Shown here in pieces: positions 31,283-41,404 of a DNA stretch of 64,000 nucleotides. Source of the stretch: a virus. Under the pieces are notes generated by a model, which was not told the origin of the DNA, made no database searches, and saw only the letters and a list, made by a program, of their open reading frames with translations. Made by a program: the position numbers and the translations under genes. Position 1 is the first letter of the stretch. Each line of letters opens with the position of its first letter. The stretch lies in IMG/VR virus record IMGVR_UViG_3300042569_002782, positions 1 to 64,000 of that record, one strand, 5' to 3'.

Positions 31283-33184
31283 TCAGAAGAGCCTGTTTGC
31301 CACAAAATACTCAAACCACTGATTTGCAATTACCATGCCCCCCAAGCCAAAAGTAGCGTATGCGGAATTTGAGTCACTTTTTGGTTTCTGCCCATAGGAA
31401 GTCAAGTACCGATAAAAATCCGACTTTGTTGAAACTTTGACTAACGAGCTATTGCCTGGATATTGTATGACCGCCGAGTTGAACTCCCTTTGTTCTGCTG
31501 CTGTAAGGGCCCTACCTAGGGGTTTTGCAGCAAGGTTAGGGTTGGGGTTGGGGTTGGGGGGAGGGTTGGTTAAAAATGTTGAGGGTTGGTTGGGTGGCCG
31601 GTTGAGGGTTGGTTGGGCGGGAGCCGGTTGAGTGGTCGGTTGTGATTGAGATATGGACTTGGCAGTTGCTGCCTCCTGAGAATTCAACTTAAACGAACCA
31701 GGACCCGTTGCAGCGTAGGCAAATACGTCATCCAATGACCAAGCATACCTGACCCAATTTTCTATAGAACCATACTTACCAACTAACCCCAGGGTATTAA
31801 CAGCAACATCCAACCAATTTTTACCAATTTGTGGGTTCATAAAAGTGCCGAGGCCATTCGTCCTTGAGGCTTGGATAGAAAGATTCACTCCGCCATCGCT
31901 TTGTTCGTACTCAACTGAGTTAACAATCCAATCTTCCATGGACCCCCCAGAGAACCCAGGAATAAATATTATGTCGCATGGTTTAATGCCAGTCAAAGCA
32001 GGGCACATAAACAAATTTGCAGAAAGTTTAGCAGTTCGTTCTCTTTGTAGAAGGTGCTTTTTAAATTCCCCCTCCTCATTACCTTCTAACCTCATTCCTG
32101 GTCTAGACATGGAGCCAAAGGTTCCACCTGCACCGTTTGTGTTTTTAGCGTTTTGTGTTACTTGATTTTTTAAGTCTTGGGTTGATTTAAAGGTAAATCC
32201 AGTTTCGCCCAGTGTTATATCAAATCTTTGAACTTTGGGGTTAGTGCTCCTGGTGTTTCGTCTGGTTTTTTGTCCGGGGGACCATTCTGAAGTTTTTGTC
32301 ATAGAGTCTATCATAGCAGGCCCTAAGAAATATCCAAACCGTATAGCCGGGTATGTATAAGATCGCTGGCCAGGTGGTCTATAGCCAACTAGCCTGGAGT
32401 AGTCGTCTTTAGTATAACCCATTTCCACTAACTTACCGTTTTCTAATTTTTTACCGAGCCAAGAATACGGAGGAAATATAACTACTCCAGGTAAATCACT
32501 AGACACATACCCACTATTTCCCGATGGCAATCTGCTCATTAAATTGTGGAAAAAAGCTATGTTTCCATTCTGTCCTACAATATTTTCAACCGACTGGGAG
32601 AATGTGGTTCCTTCGGAGTAATTTGACAGGACTTTAACTTTTCCTAGCTCCTCACCCACTTTGTCTGCGAAAGAAATTAAGGTTTTAGGAGTTGTATTAT
32701 TAGGGTAGAGACTATTAAGTGCCTCTTTTATGCCAAAAAGTTGTTCAACGCTATCTAATGCCCTAAGGAGGGTTACACCATTTTCAACAGTGACAAAGCT
32801 CTTTATGTAACCTTCACAGAGGCCATCCAACTCAGAGTAAAGGCGAACGGTGATGTCCATGTTGCGCCCATAGCTCTCTGTCTGTCCAGCCCACACAAAG
32901 GAAAACGCAATGGCAGGGCCACTCGGATAGTAGTACTTAACGACGATGGTCTTATCATATTTATCCCTAACGAGACGCTCATATTCCCTATAGGCTAATG
33001 CGCTAGGATTCCAACTCATGGACCCTGACGGTGTTTGGCCCTCCTCATGGATGTTGACTTTTACATTATAAACCAATGGTTGCGGCCCATCAGACCCTGG
33101 CCATTTCTCTGCGCCTTTAAAGAAGGTGATATTCTCGTCTCCCCAATAAACTTCGCAGCGTGGTATCAGTAAATCTCCGCCCAT
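31283..33184 (-). CDS. Tail hub / baseplate-like protein
   Basis: A 633-residue protein. The N-terminus (MGGDLLIPRCEVYWGDENIT, then GSMSWNPSALAYREYERLVR and IVVKYYYPSG) is beta-rich. The centre holds CPALTGIKPCDIIFIPGFSG followed by MEDWIVNSVEYEQSDGGVNL, a pattern like the last domain of tail hub/gpD-type proteins, where a locator loop and closing strand are followed by such an IVNSVEY strand. A proline-rich hinge (PPNPNPNPN) leads to a C-terminal domain of about 80 residues. It lies just downstream of the tape measure gene, as hub proteins commonly do. Confidence 0.55.
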   Translation of the reverse strand: MGGDLLIPRCEVYWGDENITFFKGAEKWPGSDGPQPLVYNVKVNIHEEGQTPSGSMSWNPSALAYREYERLVRDKYDKTIVVKYYYPSGPAIAFSFVWAGQTESYGRNMDITVRLYSELDGLCEGYIKSFVTVENGVTLLRALDSVEQLFGIKEALNSLYPNNTTPKTLISFADKVGEELGKVKVLSNYSEGTTFSQSVENIVGQNGNIAFFHNLMSRLPSGNSGYVSSDLPGVVIFPPYSWLGKKLENGKLVEMGYTKDDYSRLVGYRPPGQRSYTYPAIRFGYFLGPAMIDSMTKTSEWSPGQKTRRNTRSTNPKVQRFDITLGETGFTFKSTQDLKNQVTQNAKNTNGAGGTFGSMSRPGMRLEGNEEGEFKKHLLQRERTAKLSANLFMCPALTGIKPCDIIFIPGFSGGSMEDWIVNSVEYEQSDGGVNLSIQASRTNGLGTFMNPQIGKNWLDVAVNTLGLVGKYGSIENWVRYAWSLDDVFAYAATGPGSFKLNSQEAATAKSISQSQPTTQPAPAQPTLNRPPNQPSTFLTNPPPNPNPNPNLAAKPLGRALTAAEQREFNSAVIQYPGNSSLVKVSTKSDFYRYLTSYGQKPKSDSNSAYATFGLGGMVIANQWFEYFVANRLF

Positions 33185-33201
33185 TTTATCCCCCCCCTTG
33201 G

Positions 33202-36200
33202 TTATGCGTAATGGTTTCTCATTTGTTCAACTGCCATGCTAAGCCTCGTTACGACAATAGTTGCCAGTTCTTCTGGGTCTTGGCCCGGTTGTTGATAGAT
33301 GGTGATAGGGGCATTTATATTCATTCCTCCAAATCCCTCTGAGGAGTTCATGGTGTAGGTAGCTACCTTAGCCCCGGCAGGCATCATTTTTTTCTCCCAG
33401 GCTTCTGCTTGTTGGCGGGTAGAGAAAAACGCAGGATTTGACGAACCTGGGGCCATGGCCACGCTACCTTTGCCGGATAAGTCCTGTTGGGTGTACTGCC
33501 GTAGATACTGGTCATACATTTTTTTCAGTGTGTCATAGGACTTCACTGGTTGATTATAATAGCTTTTACCGGATAAAGTTGGGAATGATGCCCACTCCGG
33601 TGCTAATTTATTAATGGATGAGGGAGAAAAATCAAATGAAGATAAATTTATACCTCTGCGGGCTATTAATTGCAAAGCCATTCTATCTTGATCAACTTCT
33701 GTAAAGCGACCACCACCTAAACTCTTGTATGTGTCTGGCATTATCTGGTAAGCCCCAGCCGCAGCAGATGCGTACCCCCCCGACCTTATAACTTTGTCTG
33801 GGTGCCTAGACATGTCGGAAAACATACTTCCTCCAAATAAAGTTTGATAGCCCCTTGGGCCGGACGTTCCTTCCGCAAATCTAATTACCGATAATAGGGC
33901 TTTAAGTTTGGGGGACAATGACCCCATTGCTATGGTGCCAGATGATCCGGCCAGCAAATCCAGACCCATTAGACTACGGGATGAACTACTAGCCTGTTCA
34001 TTCTTCAGGGTGGTGCTAATCTGCTCCAAAGCAAATAACATACTATTTAGAATATCCATCTTGTTGCTAATTACAAAGAGGGCCGACTTTAGATTGCCTA
34101 AGGTAGTTGCGGATGTTTGGGTATTTTTTGCGGTTCTGGCGGTTTCAGTTGCGGTTCTGGCGGTGTTGGGGTTGATTTTGGCTATGTTTGTTGCTGTCTG
34201 GACATTGGATGTTGCGGCAGCAGTTATTTGAGCTGGAGACGGCCCCCCGGTGGCAGAAGTAGTTGAGCCACTTGGTTTTCCACCTAATATGGCCTTGGCT
34301 TCTTCTATGTAAGCCTTCAGTTCAACAATTCTATAAATGTCTAAGTTCTTTTTGGTATTAATTTCTGCTTGGGCCCCCGTAATACCTGATTTCAGGACAC
34401 CAGACCCCCTTAAACTATCGTTATAGGCATTGATTCTGGCCCTACTTGACATTTCCCCACGTTTGGCTTCATCAAAATCTTTCCAAGCCCCTGGCTGATT
34501 GAATTTCATTCTAACCCAAGCCAAAAGGGTAGCTAACCCCTTGAGTCCCATCTCTAGTGCCTGGAAAGCCAAAGTAAAAGGGGCCATGGCTATCCCCATA
34601 GCATTTATTCCAGGAACTGCTTTACCAAGAGCCCTACTCAAATCTCCGAATAATTTAAAAACGATCTCAACAGATTTCATCAACCCCTGGAAAGAACCCC
34701 AAATGTTCTTAAAAATTTCTGACAGTGGTTTCTCCAACAGTTGCCCAAATTTAGCACCTAATACAGCACCAAGCAAAGGTCCTACAATGGGAATCCACCC
34801 CAACAGCACTGACCCAATTGCAGCGCCAATCGCCGGACCAGCGCCAGATGCCAAAGAGTCAAATACATTCTTCCCTTGAAACAAAGAAATTATAGTCTGC
34901 AACGCAGCCCCAAATAAAAGGAGTCTCCCTGAAAGCCCTCTGAAGGTTTCTCCGATTTTAGCTATGTTGGTGGCCGCTACACCCCGAGCTAATCCCCCTA
35001 TATTAGCAGCCCCCCCCATAGCTAACCCTGATACCGACCGGGCCAACCCCAAACCAACCGACCGTGGTGCGCCGGAAATAACCCCCGGTAAACCCCTGAC
35101 AGTAGCCGAAGCCCTGGCCATTAACCTAGGGGCTGCACCCAAACCCCTCTCAATAAAGGTTCCAAGCCTACCAAATAATGATAACAATCCGAAAGTAATA
35201 ATCTGCTGAATGATGGGCATACCGACAGTTAATGCTGCCAATATGGACATTTGCATCGGGGCAGCTTGGAACAAGGTTTGTATCGTATTGCCAATTACCT
35301 TAAAGAGGGACTCAAATACTAACTTAACTCCTTCAGACCCTTTAGTCGCTTTCCAACCTTCAGCCAAACCTTCGGCGAATGGCCCTGTCGCCACAATATT
35401 TGTAGCTCCGGACATAATGTCGCCTAGCATTTTGATGGTTGATCCAATGGCACCGCCAATGGTTTTACCGATGAAATAGGGGAAATCTGTCTGGAATAGT
35501 TTTGCGAATAGGTCTTTAGTGATTCCCGCCAAATCCGCATTTGGCCTCATTAATTTTTCCCTGACGCCGTAGAATCCCTTTAAACCAAACTTATCGTCGA
35601 GGACCCTAATAAAATTAGTTAAGGCCAGAACAAAACCTCTTGCACCAGCCGTCTTCTTAATTGCTTGCCCTGCGGGGGAATTTAAACCCATACTATTGGC
35701 AATATTTTCGAATCCCTTGGTGTAGTAAATAAAGTTCCTATAAAAATCTTGAGCCGCATTCATCATGGGCATCATCAACTCAGCAATACTCCTCAATGGG
35801 TCCCAAATTTGGGGCAGTATCGCCGTCAACTCACTAAGTGGCAAACCGAAACCCTTTATGATTTTAGAAATTATTTCAAATAAACTATAGTCTTCTTCTG
35901 CTGCTAGTGCCGCATCTTTAACCACTTGCCCTTGTTTATTTAGGTAACGACCATACTCATCAATTGACTTGCCAATTTTACCAAATTTTCTACCAAGACC
36001 AAATAGACCTACCTCCGGGTCTAAGAAGGAAGATCTAAACGCTTCGAGGAAACCACTTGTCGAGTTTTTATATGCCTGAATGACCTCATTTGGTAGGATC
36101 ATGTCAAGCAATTCCATGACGACTCTAACCCGGTCAGGCCCCCCTGCTTTTGTGGCCGCTAGTTTCTTCTGCATCTCCGGGTCTTGGAATGCGCCTGTAA

Positions 36201-37188
36201 AGATAGGGTTGTTCCTAAAGGCTACATATTTTTGGAACATCTTCGGACCAATAGCCGGGGCATTAATCAATTGTTCGATGAGCTGGGGGGTTCCCAAAGG
36301 TGATTTAGTTGGGTTGCCCATACCAATCAATACGGACTTCTCTGTTAACTTCTGGATTAGAACTCCCAAAGAATCCATCTTATCGCCAACTTTAGCCCCA
36401 AACTCCTGGCCCAATTTTGTGAACCCCTTTGGGTCATTTCCCATTGCGGTCATTACCGTGTCAGAGAGCAACTTCCCCTGCTTAACGTAATCTTCAGTGG
36501 CCCCTGGTAAAGCAGCAGCAGATTGTGCGAGCTTGTAGTTAATTCTCTGCAGTTCTCTCATTGCTGAAGAGAAGTTTGGGAACATGTTCAGCCCCTTACG
36601 TTGACTGATGGCAAACAAACCCCCAGCAGCCTGGATATCTGACATTTCATCTTTAATTCGTTCCCCAAATGCGCTTGCAAAATACTGGAAGGGTTTCTCC
36701 ATTAGGTTGACACCCATTTGGAAGCCGCTCAGTATGGCCCCGGAAATTGTGTTGGCAATCTGGTAGCCCACGATCTGTGAGGCGAACCCATCACCACCAT
36801 ATCCACCACGGCCATAGCCCCTTCTACCATATCCACCACCGCCCCCGGTAGAGCGACCACCACCACCATAACCACCACCACCACTGCTACGTTGAGTCTG
36901 ATTCAATCTTTGGGCAGCAGCATTGGCAGCATTGAGGGCCCTGGTATAGCTATTCATTGCTGTAGTAGCTGCCCTTAGTTGAGGTGCCCTAGACGACAAT
37001 GAGTTGTTGAAGTTCCTACTATTGGTTGTCAATTGAGCCATCTGAGTATTCAGTGGCGCCACAGCTTGACCCAGGGTTTGGAAGTTTGTCCGTAGTTGGT
37101 TTAAGGCACTGTTAATCCGGTTTAACTCGGGAGTAATATTATCAGTAAAATTCCCGATTAAGGTAAATTGTCTTTGTGTATTACTCAT
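33202..37188 (-). CDS. Tape measure protein with C-terminal lysozyme domain
   Basis: A 1328-residue protein. N-terminal heptad-rich segment (ITPELNRINSALNQLRTNFQ), then a glycine-tyrosine-rich tract near residues 103-135 and long amphipathic helices. Hydrophobic stretches lie in the middle (SILAALTVGMPIIQQIITFG, GPAIGAAIGSVLLGWIPIVG). Residues about 1095-1190 form a muramidase-like domain: SVIRFAEGTSGPRGYQTLFG, then RHPDKVI and AAAGAYQIMPDTYKSL, as in GH104/phage lysozyme families with the catalytic Glu in FAEGT. The C-terminus INAPITIYQQPGQDPEELAT is typical of tape measures. It sets tail length and probably opens peptidoglycan during DNA entry. Confidence 0.85.
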   Translation of the reverse strand: MSNTQRQFTLIGNFTDNITPELNRINSALNQLRTNFQTLGQAVAPLNTQMAQLTTNSRNFNNSLSSRAPQLRAATTAMNSYTRALNAANAAAQRLNQTQRSSGGGGYGGGGRSTGGGGGYGRRGYGRGGYGGDGFASQIVGYQIANTISGAILSGFQMGVNLMEKPFQYFASAFGERIKDEMSDIQAAGGLFAISQRKGLNMFPNFSSAMRELQRINYKLAQSAAALPGATEDYVKQGKLLSDTVMTAMGNDPKGFTKLGQEFGAKVGDKMDSLGVLIQKLTEKSVLIGMGNPTKSPLGTPQLIEQLINAPAIGPKMFQKYVAFRNNPIFTGAFQDPEMQKKLAATKAGGPDRVRVVMELLDMILPNEVIQAYKNSTSGFLEAFRSSFLDPEVGLFGLGRKFGKIGKSIDEYGRYLNKQGQVVKDAALAAEEDYSLFEIISKIIKGFGLPLSELTAILPQIWDPLRSIAELMMPMMNAAQDFYRNFIYYTKGFENIANSMGLNSPAGQAIKKTAGARGFVLALTNFIRVLDDKFGLKGFYGVREKLMRPNADLAGITKDLFAKLFQTDFPYFIGKTIGGAIGSTIKMLGDIMSGATNIVATGPFAEGLAEGWKATKGSEGVKLVFESLFKVIGNTIQTLFQAAPMQMSILAALTVGMPIIQQIITFGLLSLFGRLGTFIERGLGAAPRLMARASATVRGLPGVISGAPRSVGLGLARSVSGLAMGGAANIGGLARGVAATNIAKIGETFRGLSGRLLLFGAALQTIISLFQGKNVFDSLASGAGPAIGAAIGSVLLGWIPIVGPLLGAVLGAKFGQLLEKPLSEIFKNIWGSFQGLMKSVEIVFKLFGDLSRALGKAVPGINAMGIAMAPFTLAFQALEMGLKGLATLLAWVRMKFNQPGAWKDFDEAKRGEMSSRARINAYNDSLRGSGVLKSGITGAQAEINTKKNLDIYRIVELKAYIEEAKAILGGKPSGSTTSATGGPSPAQITAAATSNVQTATNIAKINPNTARTATETARTAKNTQTSATTLGNLKSALFVISNKMDILNSMLFALEQISTTLKNEQASSSSRSLMGLDLLAGSSGTIAMGSLSPKLKALLSVIRFAEGTSGPRGYQTLFGGSMFSDMSRHPDKVIRSGGYASAAAGAYQIMPDTYKSLGGGRFTEVDQDRMALQLIARRGINLSSFDFSPSSINKLAPEWASFPTLSGKSYYNQPVKSYDTLKKMYDQYLRQYTQQDLSGKGSVAMAPGSSNPAFFSTRQQAEAWEKKMMPAGAKVATYTMNSSEGFGGMNINAPITIYQQPGQDPEELATIVVTRLSMAVEQMRNHYA

Positions 37189-38606
37189 CTATTTCCCCCT
37201 TGTCTTTGATCCTGAGGGTCTATACCCCCCCTAACATTTGGGTTAGATGCCGGTGTTTGTACGCCCGCAACCTGTCGGGCAGTTTCATTATTACTGGAAA
37301 GTAATTTAGAGACAGCATCAGACACAGCAGGCAAAATCGACGTTCGCCCAATTAACGCAATATTGGCAAGATCCCTGCCACTAGTAACCTGATAAGGTGG
37401 CACCTGAACAAATGAAACGTCAACCGTAGCCCTCGTTGTACTTCCCGATAAATCCCTCATCAATTCCTTTACATTAACGCTCTTAATCACAAAGTACCCG
37501 CCATCAGCACCGTTCAACCCATTTCCATACAGTTTATTATTTGCCTGGACGTAATAGACTGGGACTTTAATGTATTTGTTTTTGGTATCTAGGGCGAAAT
37601 TCATTAAATTTTCTAATCTAGCAATTTTATCCTCAACTGACCTGCCCCTTGAAAAACCCTCCACAAGGGCATCTGACAGTGTAAGGTCTCTCATGCTTTT
37701 TGACCCCGAGATAACGGGCGGCTGATTAGTACCAAACATAGGGACACGCTCGACTTGGGCTTCACTGTTCCATGAGATACTTTCCGGAGCACAAATGAAA
37801 TTCCAACCACCAGAGAGTGACTCCGCGAGAGACACACTAAGGTCAGAATTTGCAAAAAGATCCCCTAAAGGTAACCCCCCAGAACCTGACAAGTAATTAA
37901 AAAATTCTTCACTCCCTACTAAGGAAAACTTACCTTTAAAATCAGGCAGAGACAAGGCAAGATCCATCTCCTTAGAGAAAGCGGCAGCCGTGTCAAAATT
38001 TGATGCCGCTATATAACCCCCTGACGTTTCAGCAAAGGCCTCCCTAGCATTTAAACTTGCTTTTGATTTTGGATTAACTAACCAAGATGCAGATTCCCTA
38101 GCAGCCCCTGAAAGAGCTGGTATAATAGAAAAAGTTACATCAGGTCCATTTAACCCCTTTGTGAAAATTGTAGACCCATAATTAGCTACTGGTTCATTGG
38201 ATGCGCCTGGAAACCACCTGCTGGATTTCCCGCTACCTACTGCTACTCCACTTATGTCCCCCAATAGATTCTGAAATACGTTACTAGCTGCAGTCTGAGC
38301 TAAATTTATTCCAATATTCCCTAAAACTCCCCCTTCCCCTGATGGTGATAAAGTATCAGTCAAAAATTGATTGAAAAGTTGTCCCCCAGCAGAAAGAGCG
38401 CTCCTCTCGATTGATGGCAGAATATTATCGAATGCTGTAGGCTCCACCCCGAGAATCTGTCTCCATTCCTCTGGAGTTACTTGATTCAATGCGACGTTAA
38501 TAACAGACCCGCCTAAAGTTTGAACTATGCTATTCCCTAAGCTATTAATGGCCCCATTAGCCGTAATGGGGAATGTAGGGATCACCCCACCAGAAAAATT
38601 AGCCAT
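37185..38606 (-). CDS. Tail-associated structural protein
   Basis: A 473-residue protein from ATG 38606, which overlaps the upstream stop (TGATG). It has a Ser/Gly/Asn-rich N-terminal part, then SWNSEAQVERVPMFGTNQPP, DALVEGFSRGRSVEDKIARL and GYFVIKSVNVKELMRDLSGS with TRATVDVSFVQVPPYQV. The last part resembles LysM-free baseplate or tail tube initiator proteins that carry the phrase P-V-Y-Y-V and a D-V-S-F strand. It overlaps the tape measure start by 4 nt (ATGA). Role in tail or baseplate assembly is inferred from position. Confidence 0.6.
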   Translation of the reverse strand: MANFSGGVIPTFPITANGAINSLGNSIVQTLGGSVINVALNQVTPEEWRQILGVEPTAFDNILPSIERSALSAGGQLFNQFLTDTLSPSGEGGVLGNIGINLAQTAASNVFQNLLGDISGVAVGSGKSSRWFPGASNEPVANYGSTIFTKGLNGPDVTFSIIPALSGAARESASWLVNPKSKASLNAREAFAETSGGYIAASNFDTAAAFSKEMDLALSLPDFKGKFSLVGSEEFFNYLSGSGGLPLGDLFANSDLSVSLAESLSGGWNFICAPESISWNSEAQVERVPMFGTNQPPVISGSKSMRDLTLSDALVEGFSRGRSVEDKIARLENLMNFALDTKNKYIKVPVYYVQANNKLYGNGLNGADGGYFVIKSVNVKELMRDLSGSTTRATVDVSFVQVPPYQVTSGRDLANIALIGRTSILPAVSDAVSKLLSSNNETARQVAGVQTPASNPNVRGGIDPQDQRQGGNR

Positions 38607-39262
38607 CAGGACCACCCCCTATTGCGTACTTTTCGGTGTTGGGGCGCCTTCTTCTTATTTTTTATGTCGGTGTTCTTTTCTAAGGAATCCAACGATTTCT
38701 CGTCCATCCTATAGGTACACACCCAGCCCTGCTCAGTAGGTAAGATCTCAAATAGGAACTTGTATTTATCAAATTTAAATGAACCAGAAAAGGTTCCGTC
38801 CTCGTCCTGTAGGAAATTATTCTTTGGAGACGGAAAATTCCCGGACCTATCCCTTATCGTATCCACCTTCTCACCAAACACACTATAAATCACCGCTGAC
38901 AGAACCTTCTGGGCTCTTTCAGACGAACTCAAATTATCTTCAACAAAGTCTAATGATTCCTCTTGTCCATTAGAAAAAATACCACCCAAGTCAAGGTGCT
39001 CTATGGATTCAGGATCAGGCCAAAAATCAGGCTCTACTTTACTTAGCAATTCGATGGCTTCATCTAGCTCCCAATTTTCTAACTCACCATCTATAGAAAA
39101 CTTAGAAAAAGCCGACAGCAACGATACATCCCCATCCTGGAAGCAATGGCTAAAATGCTCAGAGTAAGTCTCAGGAACGCATTCAAAATCCCCACGACTA
39201 GCTTCGTAAAGAAGACGAGCCATAGGGAGTGCTTTTGCTAGGTATGCTGAATCGGGATTCAT
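38606..39262 (-). CDS. Unknown acidic protein at head of tail operon
   Basis: A 218-residue protein, acidic in its first half (NWELDEAIELLSKVEPDFWP, EESLDFVEDNLSSSERAQKV) and basic at the end (KNKKKAPQHRKVRNRGWS). It could be a tail assembly chaperone: such genes commonly precede the tape measure, and size and acidity fit, but no slippery sequence was found. A GGGTAAAA octamer 24 nt before the ATG suggests that it starts the tail transcript. Confidence 0.55.
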   Translation of the reverse strand: MNPDSAYLAKALPMARLLYEASRGDFECVPETYSEHFSHCFQDGDVSLLSAFSKFSIDGELENWELDEAIELLSKVEPDFWPDPESIEHLDLGGIFSNGQEESLDFVEDNLSSSERAQKVLSAVIYSVFGEKVDTIRDRSGNFPSPKNNFLQDEDGTFSGSFKFDKYKFLFEILPTEQGWVCTYRMDEKSLDSLEKNTDIKNKKKAPQHRKVRNRGWS

Positions 39263-39285
39263 TCATTGATGTTTATCTAAAGGAG

Positions 39286-39293
39286 TTTTACCC
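39286..39293 (-). promoter_or_regulatory. Putative late promoter octamer GGGTAAAA
   Basis: Last A 24 nt before ATG 39262; would drive the 38606-31283 tail gene series. Confidence 0.55.
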
Positions 39294-39361
39294 CCCCTAC
39301 CCATGGTTACCAGAACAAAATACCAAGAGTCAAATACCCAATGTCAAATACCAGACACCAA

Positions 39362-40330
39362 TCAAGTAGAAACCGGAATTTCCAAACAAATCTTAGCAAA
39401 GGCCTTTACTGCCTGGTCGTAATGGTCGTTCCTAGTATTATGCTCAGGATTGTTGATTTCGGAATAAAAAGCTTTGTCCCATAGCAACTCATCGATGTTC
39501 CATTTAGGGTTTGGTTCACACAAGTCAAACAACTCGATAGGGCTACCCTTAACAGCATTATCGCACATGTCACCGGCAGCAGCTTTATGTTTAGCTAGTT
39601 CCCTAGGGTGCCCAATGTCAACTTTCATCCTATGTTTAGCCCACTCAGCAACGCCAATTTCCCCGTTAAGTTGCTCTTGGATTTTTTCATTGGGGCGACA
39701 TGCTCGTGTGTTTGAGAAGTAAATTTGGTTCTTATCATCGCACAACTGAGTCCAATCTCTATCAACAGTGTGAAGCAAGATTTGGCGTTTGTGAATAACG
39801 TCGTTGGGTTCCCCCTTGTGGGATGCCCTACAGATACTGCCTGCTATGTCATCAGCTTCATAACCAAGACGCCAAAACCACGGAAAATACATTTGGCAGT
39901 AATTCCTACCTTCATTGTAGACAAACCAGAATGCATCTGATTTCTCACTCCGTGTCCCTTTATAGTGAGTGGCAAGTTCTTTGACATCGACTCCCCCAGC
40001 TGCCGCATAATCGACCCATGCTTGTTGAACTACTTCGGATTCTTTCATGAAATCGTCCCTCCAGTAGTTATTTGTTTCTGGATTGCGATAATCTGCAGCA
40101 AACACAATACGGTAAGGGTGTCTCTTCATGAACTGTGGACCGCGATTTACGAAAAGTGCCCAAGCTCCACGAACCAGCTTCTTTTCGACTTCTTTGCTGA
40201 AGGATCCTTCAATTTTTGATTCATACCAACCCAAAACGGCAAAGCACATGACGTTAAAGTCAATGACTAGAAGGGGGCTAGGGGAAGTCTTTAAGACGAT
40301 AGTTTTTTCGAGTTTGGGCCTGTCCGTCAT
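39362..40330 (-). CDS. 5'-3' exonuclease / RNase H-like (PIN-FLAP family)
   Basis: A 322-residue protein with the 5'-nuclease pattern: PLLVIDFNVMCFAVLG (first acidic residue), IVFAADYRNPETNNYWRDDF, then ELATHYKGTRSEKSDAFWFV, GYEADDIAGSI (the E-A-D-D metal site), LLHTVDRDWTQLCDD (second site) and AAGDMCDNAVKG in place of the usual GDxxDN helix-hairpin motif. Probably removes RNA primers or processes flaps in phage replication, like T4 RNase H. It is the last gene of an early operon with DUF551-like protein, ThyX and the DnaQ-type exonuclease. Confidence 0.8.
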   Translation of the reverse strand: MTDRPKLEKTIVLKTSPSPLLVIDFNVMCFAVLGWYESKIEGSFSKEVEKKLVRGAWALFVNRGPQFMKRHPYRIVFAADYRNPETNNYWRDDFMKESEVVQQAWVDYAAAGGVDVKELATHYKGTRSEKSDAFWFVYNEGRNYCQMYFPWFWRLGYEADDIAGSICRASHKGEPNDVIHKRQILLHTVDRDWTQLCDDKNQIYFSNTRACRPNEKIQEQLNGEIGVAEWAKHRMKVDIGHPRELAKHKAAAGDMCDNAVKGSPIELFDLCEPNPKWNIDELLWDKAFYSEINNPEHNTRNDHYDQAVKAFAKICLEIPVST

Positions 40331-40554
40331 CTTGGCATGGGGAGATCAATGTAGTGTGTTGGAAGTCCGACTTCCTGCTCTTGGAATCTGGAGTCTGGGA
40401 GGCTTAGCCATTCCCCGGACCTGAATTCCCACACATCACAATCTACCATGGAGAAAGTTCCGTCATTGGCAGGGAATGCTACGATGTAGTCTTTGTCTGT
40501 TGTGGGATAATCTTCGGCGATTTTCCAAAATCCTTTTACGATCTGATTGTTCAT
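40327..40554 (-). CDS. DUF551-like small protein
   Basis: A 75-residue protein: DYIVAFPANDGTFSMVDCDV, then EFRSGEWLS and the ending PTHYIDLPMPR. The layout (K-D-Y-I-V strand, W near the middle, terminal P-T-H-Y-x-x-L-P) fits DUF551, a short protein common in phages. Overlaps both neighbours by 4 nt, so it is translated as part of the operon. Function of the family is unknown. Confidence 0.7.
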   Translation of the reverse strand: MNNQIVKGFWKIAEDYPTTDKDYIVAFPANDGTFSMVDCDVWEFRSGEWLSLPDSRFQEQEVGLPTHYIDLPMPR

Positions 40555-41396
40555 TGATTTGAGAGTTGACTTTGAAGCGTAGTTACTATGGACTTGAGGT
40601 CTTCAATTTCCTCGTGCAGGATGGAGATTTCCCCCTTAAGCTTGGCAATTTGCTCATCGTGTTCCTTATCCTTGTAGAGAAGGCTGCCTGTTTGGGGATC
40701 AAACAACGAATCGTAAATCGTAGGGAATTGAGTCGCAAACACCGAACGTACAGCTCTGGCAAGTTCTACGTGTTCCCACTGAGCTACCCCTTGATCGTCC
40801 CTTACGTTGATGTAATGGATGAAAGAACGAACGTTACCGGTGATATAGAGACGGGTATATACACCTTCAGGGAGAACAAAACGTGCTAGTTCTTTGGCGA
40901 TACCCCGATCAAGAAGATTATTGTAAGCAGTGATAGCAGCTTTGTAAGCAAACTCAAACTCAGCCCACATGAAGTCAGTTAGACTATTATCTTCGGCGAC
41001 AAAACTATTTTGCCGGTTCTTGGTATCCTGAACTCTCGCTTCTTCGGGCATGTAGAATAGGTCCTTGTAGGTAGGGAGACCATTGGTGTAGTTCCCCATG
41101 AAACCTTGATCTTCATACCTCCCAGAAAATTGCTGAAAGCAAAAAGACCGGTGCCTTAGTGCCTGAATTGAGATAGCCAGAGGGGTGATGACTTCGACTG
41201 ACATTGTCGCATTTTCAAACACACTCCAATGTCCATGTTTAGCGCAATGCTTTAGTAGACCCGAGATTTTAGGGTTGCTTTGATCTTTGCTTGTCACCCT
41301 CGCAATGTATGCAATGTGCTCCTCAGCATTGGGGGTAACGGTAACGAGACGGGACTTGCTAGACCCCTCAATAAACCAGGGATTGTTATTTTCCAT
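40551..41396 (-). CDS. thyX: Flavin-dependent thymidylate synthase
   Basis: A 281-residue ThyX, converting dUMP to dTMP with FAD and NADPH. The signature R-H-R-x7-S is present as RHRSFCFQQFSGR. Further conserved parts: CAKHGHWSVFENATMSVEV, PEGVYTRLYITGNVRSFIHY and VRDDQGVAQWEHVELAR. I chose ATG 41396 rather than the TTG at 41408 that would overlap the upstream stop. The last about 40 residues form an added coiled coil (DEQIAKLKGEISILHEEIED), which may be for oligomer contacts. Confidence 0.93.
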   Translation of the reverse strand: MENNNPWFIEGSSKSRLVTVTPNAEEHIAYIARVTSKDQSNPKISGLLKHCAKHGHWSVFENATMSVEVITPLAISIQALRHRSFCFQQFSGRYEDQGFMGNYTNGLPTYKDLFYMPEEARVQDTKNRQNSFVAEDNSLTDFMWAEFEFAYKAAITAYNNLLDRGIAKELARFVLPEGVYTRLYITGNVRSFIHYINVRDDQGVAQWEHVELARAVRSVFATQFPTIYDSLFDPQTGSLLYKDKEHDEQIAKLKGEISILHEEIEDLKSIVTTLQSQLSNQ

Positions 41397-41404
41397 TAGT
41401 AAAT

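Noticed and set aside
31541-31570. GGTTGGGG tandem repeat as a possible quadruplex control element
   Set aside because: On the minus strand it codes for the Pro-Asn hinge (PNPNPN) of the hub-like protein; coding explains it.
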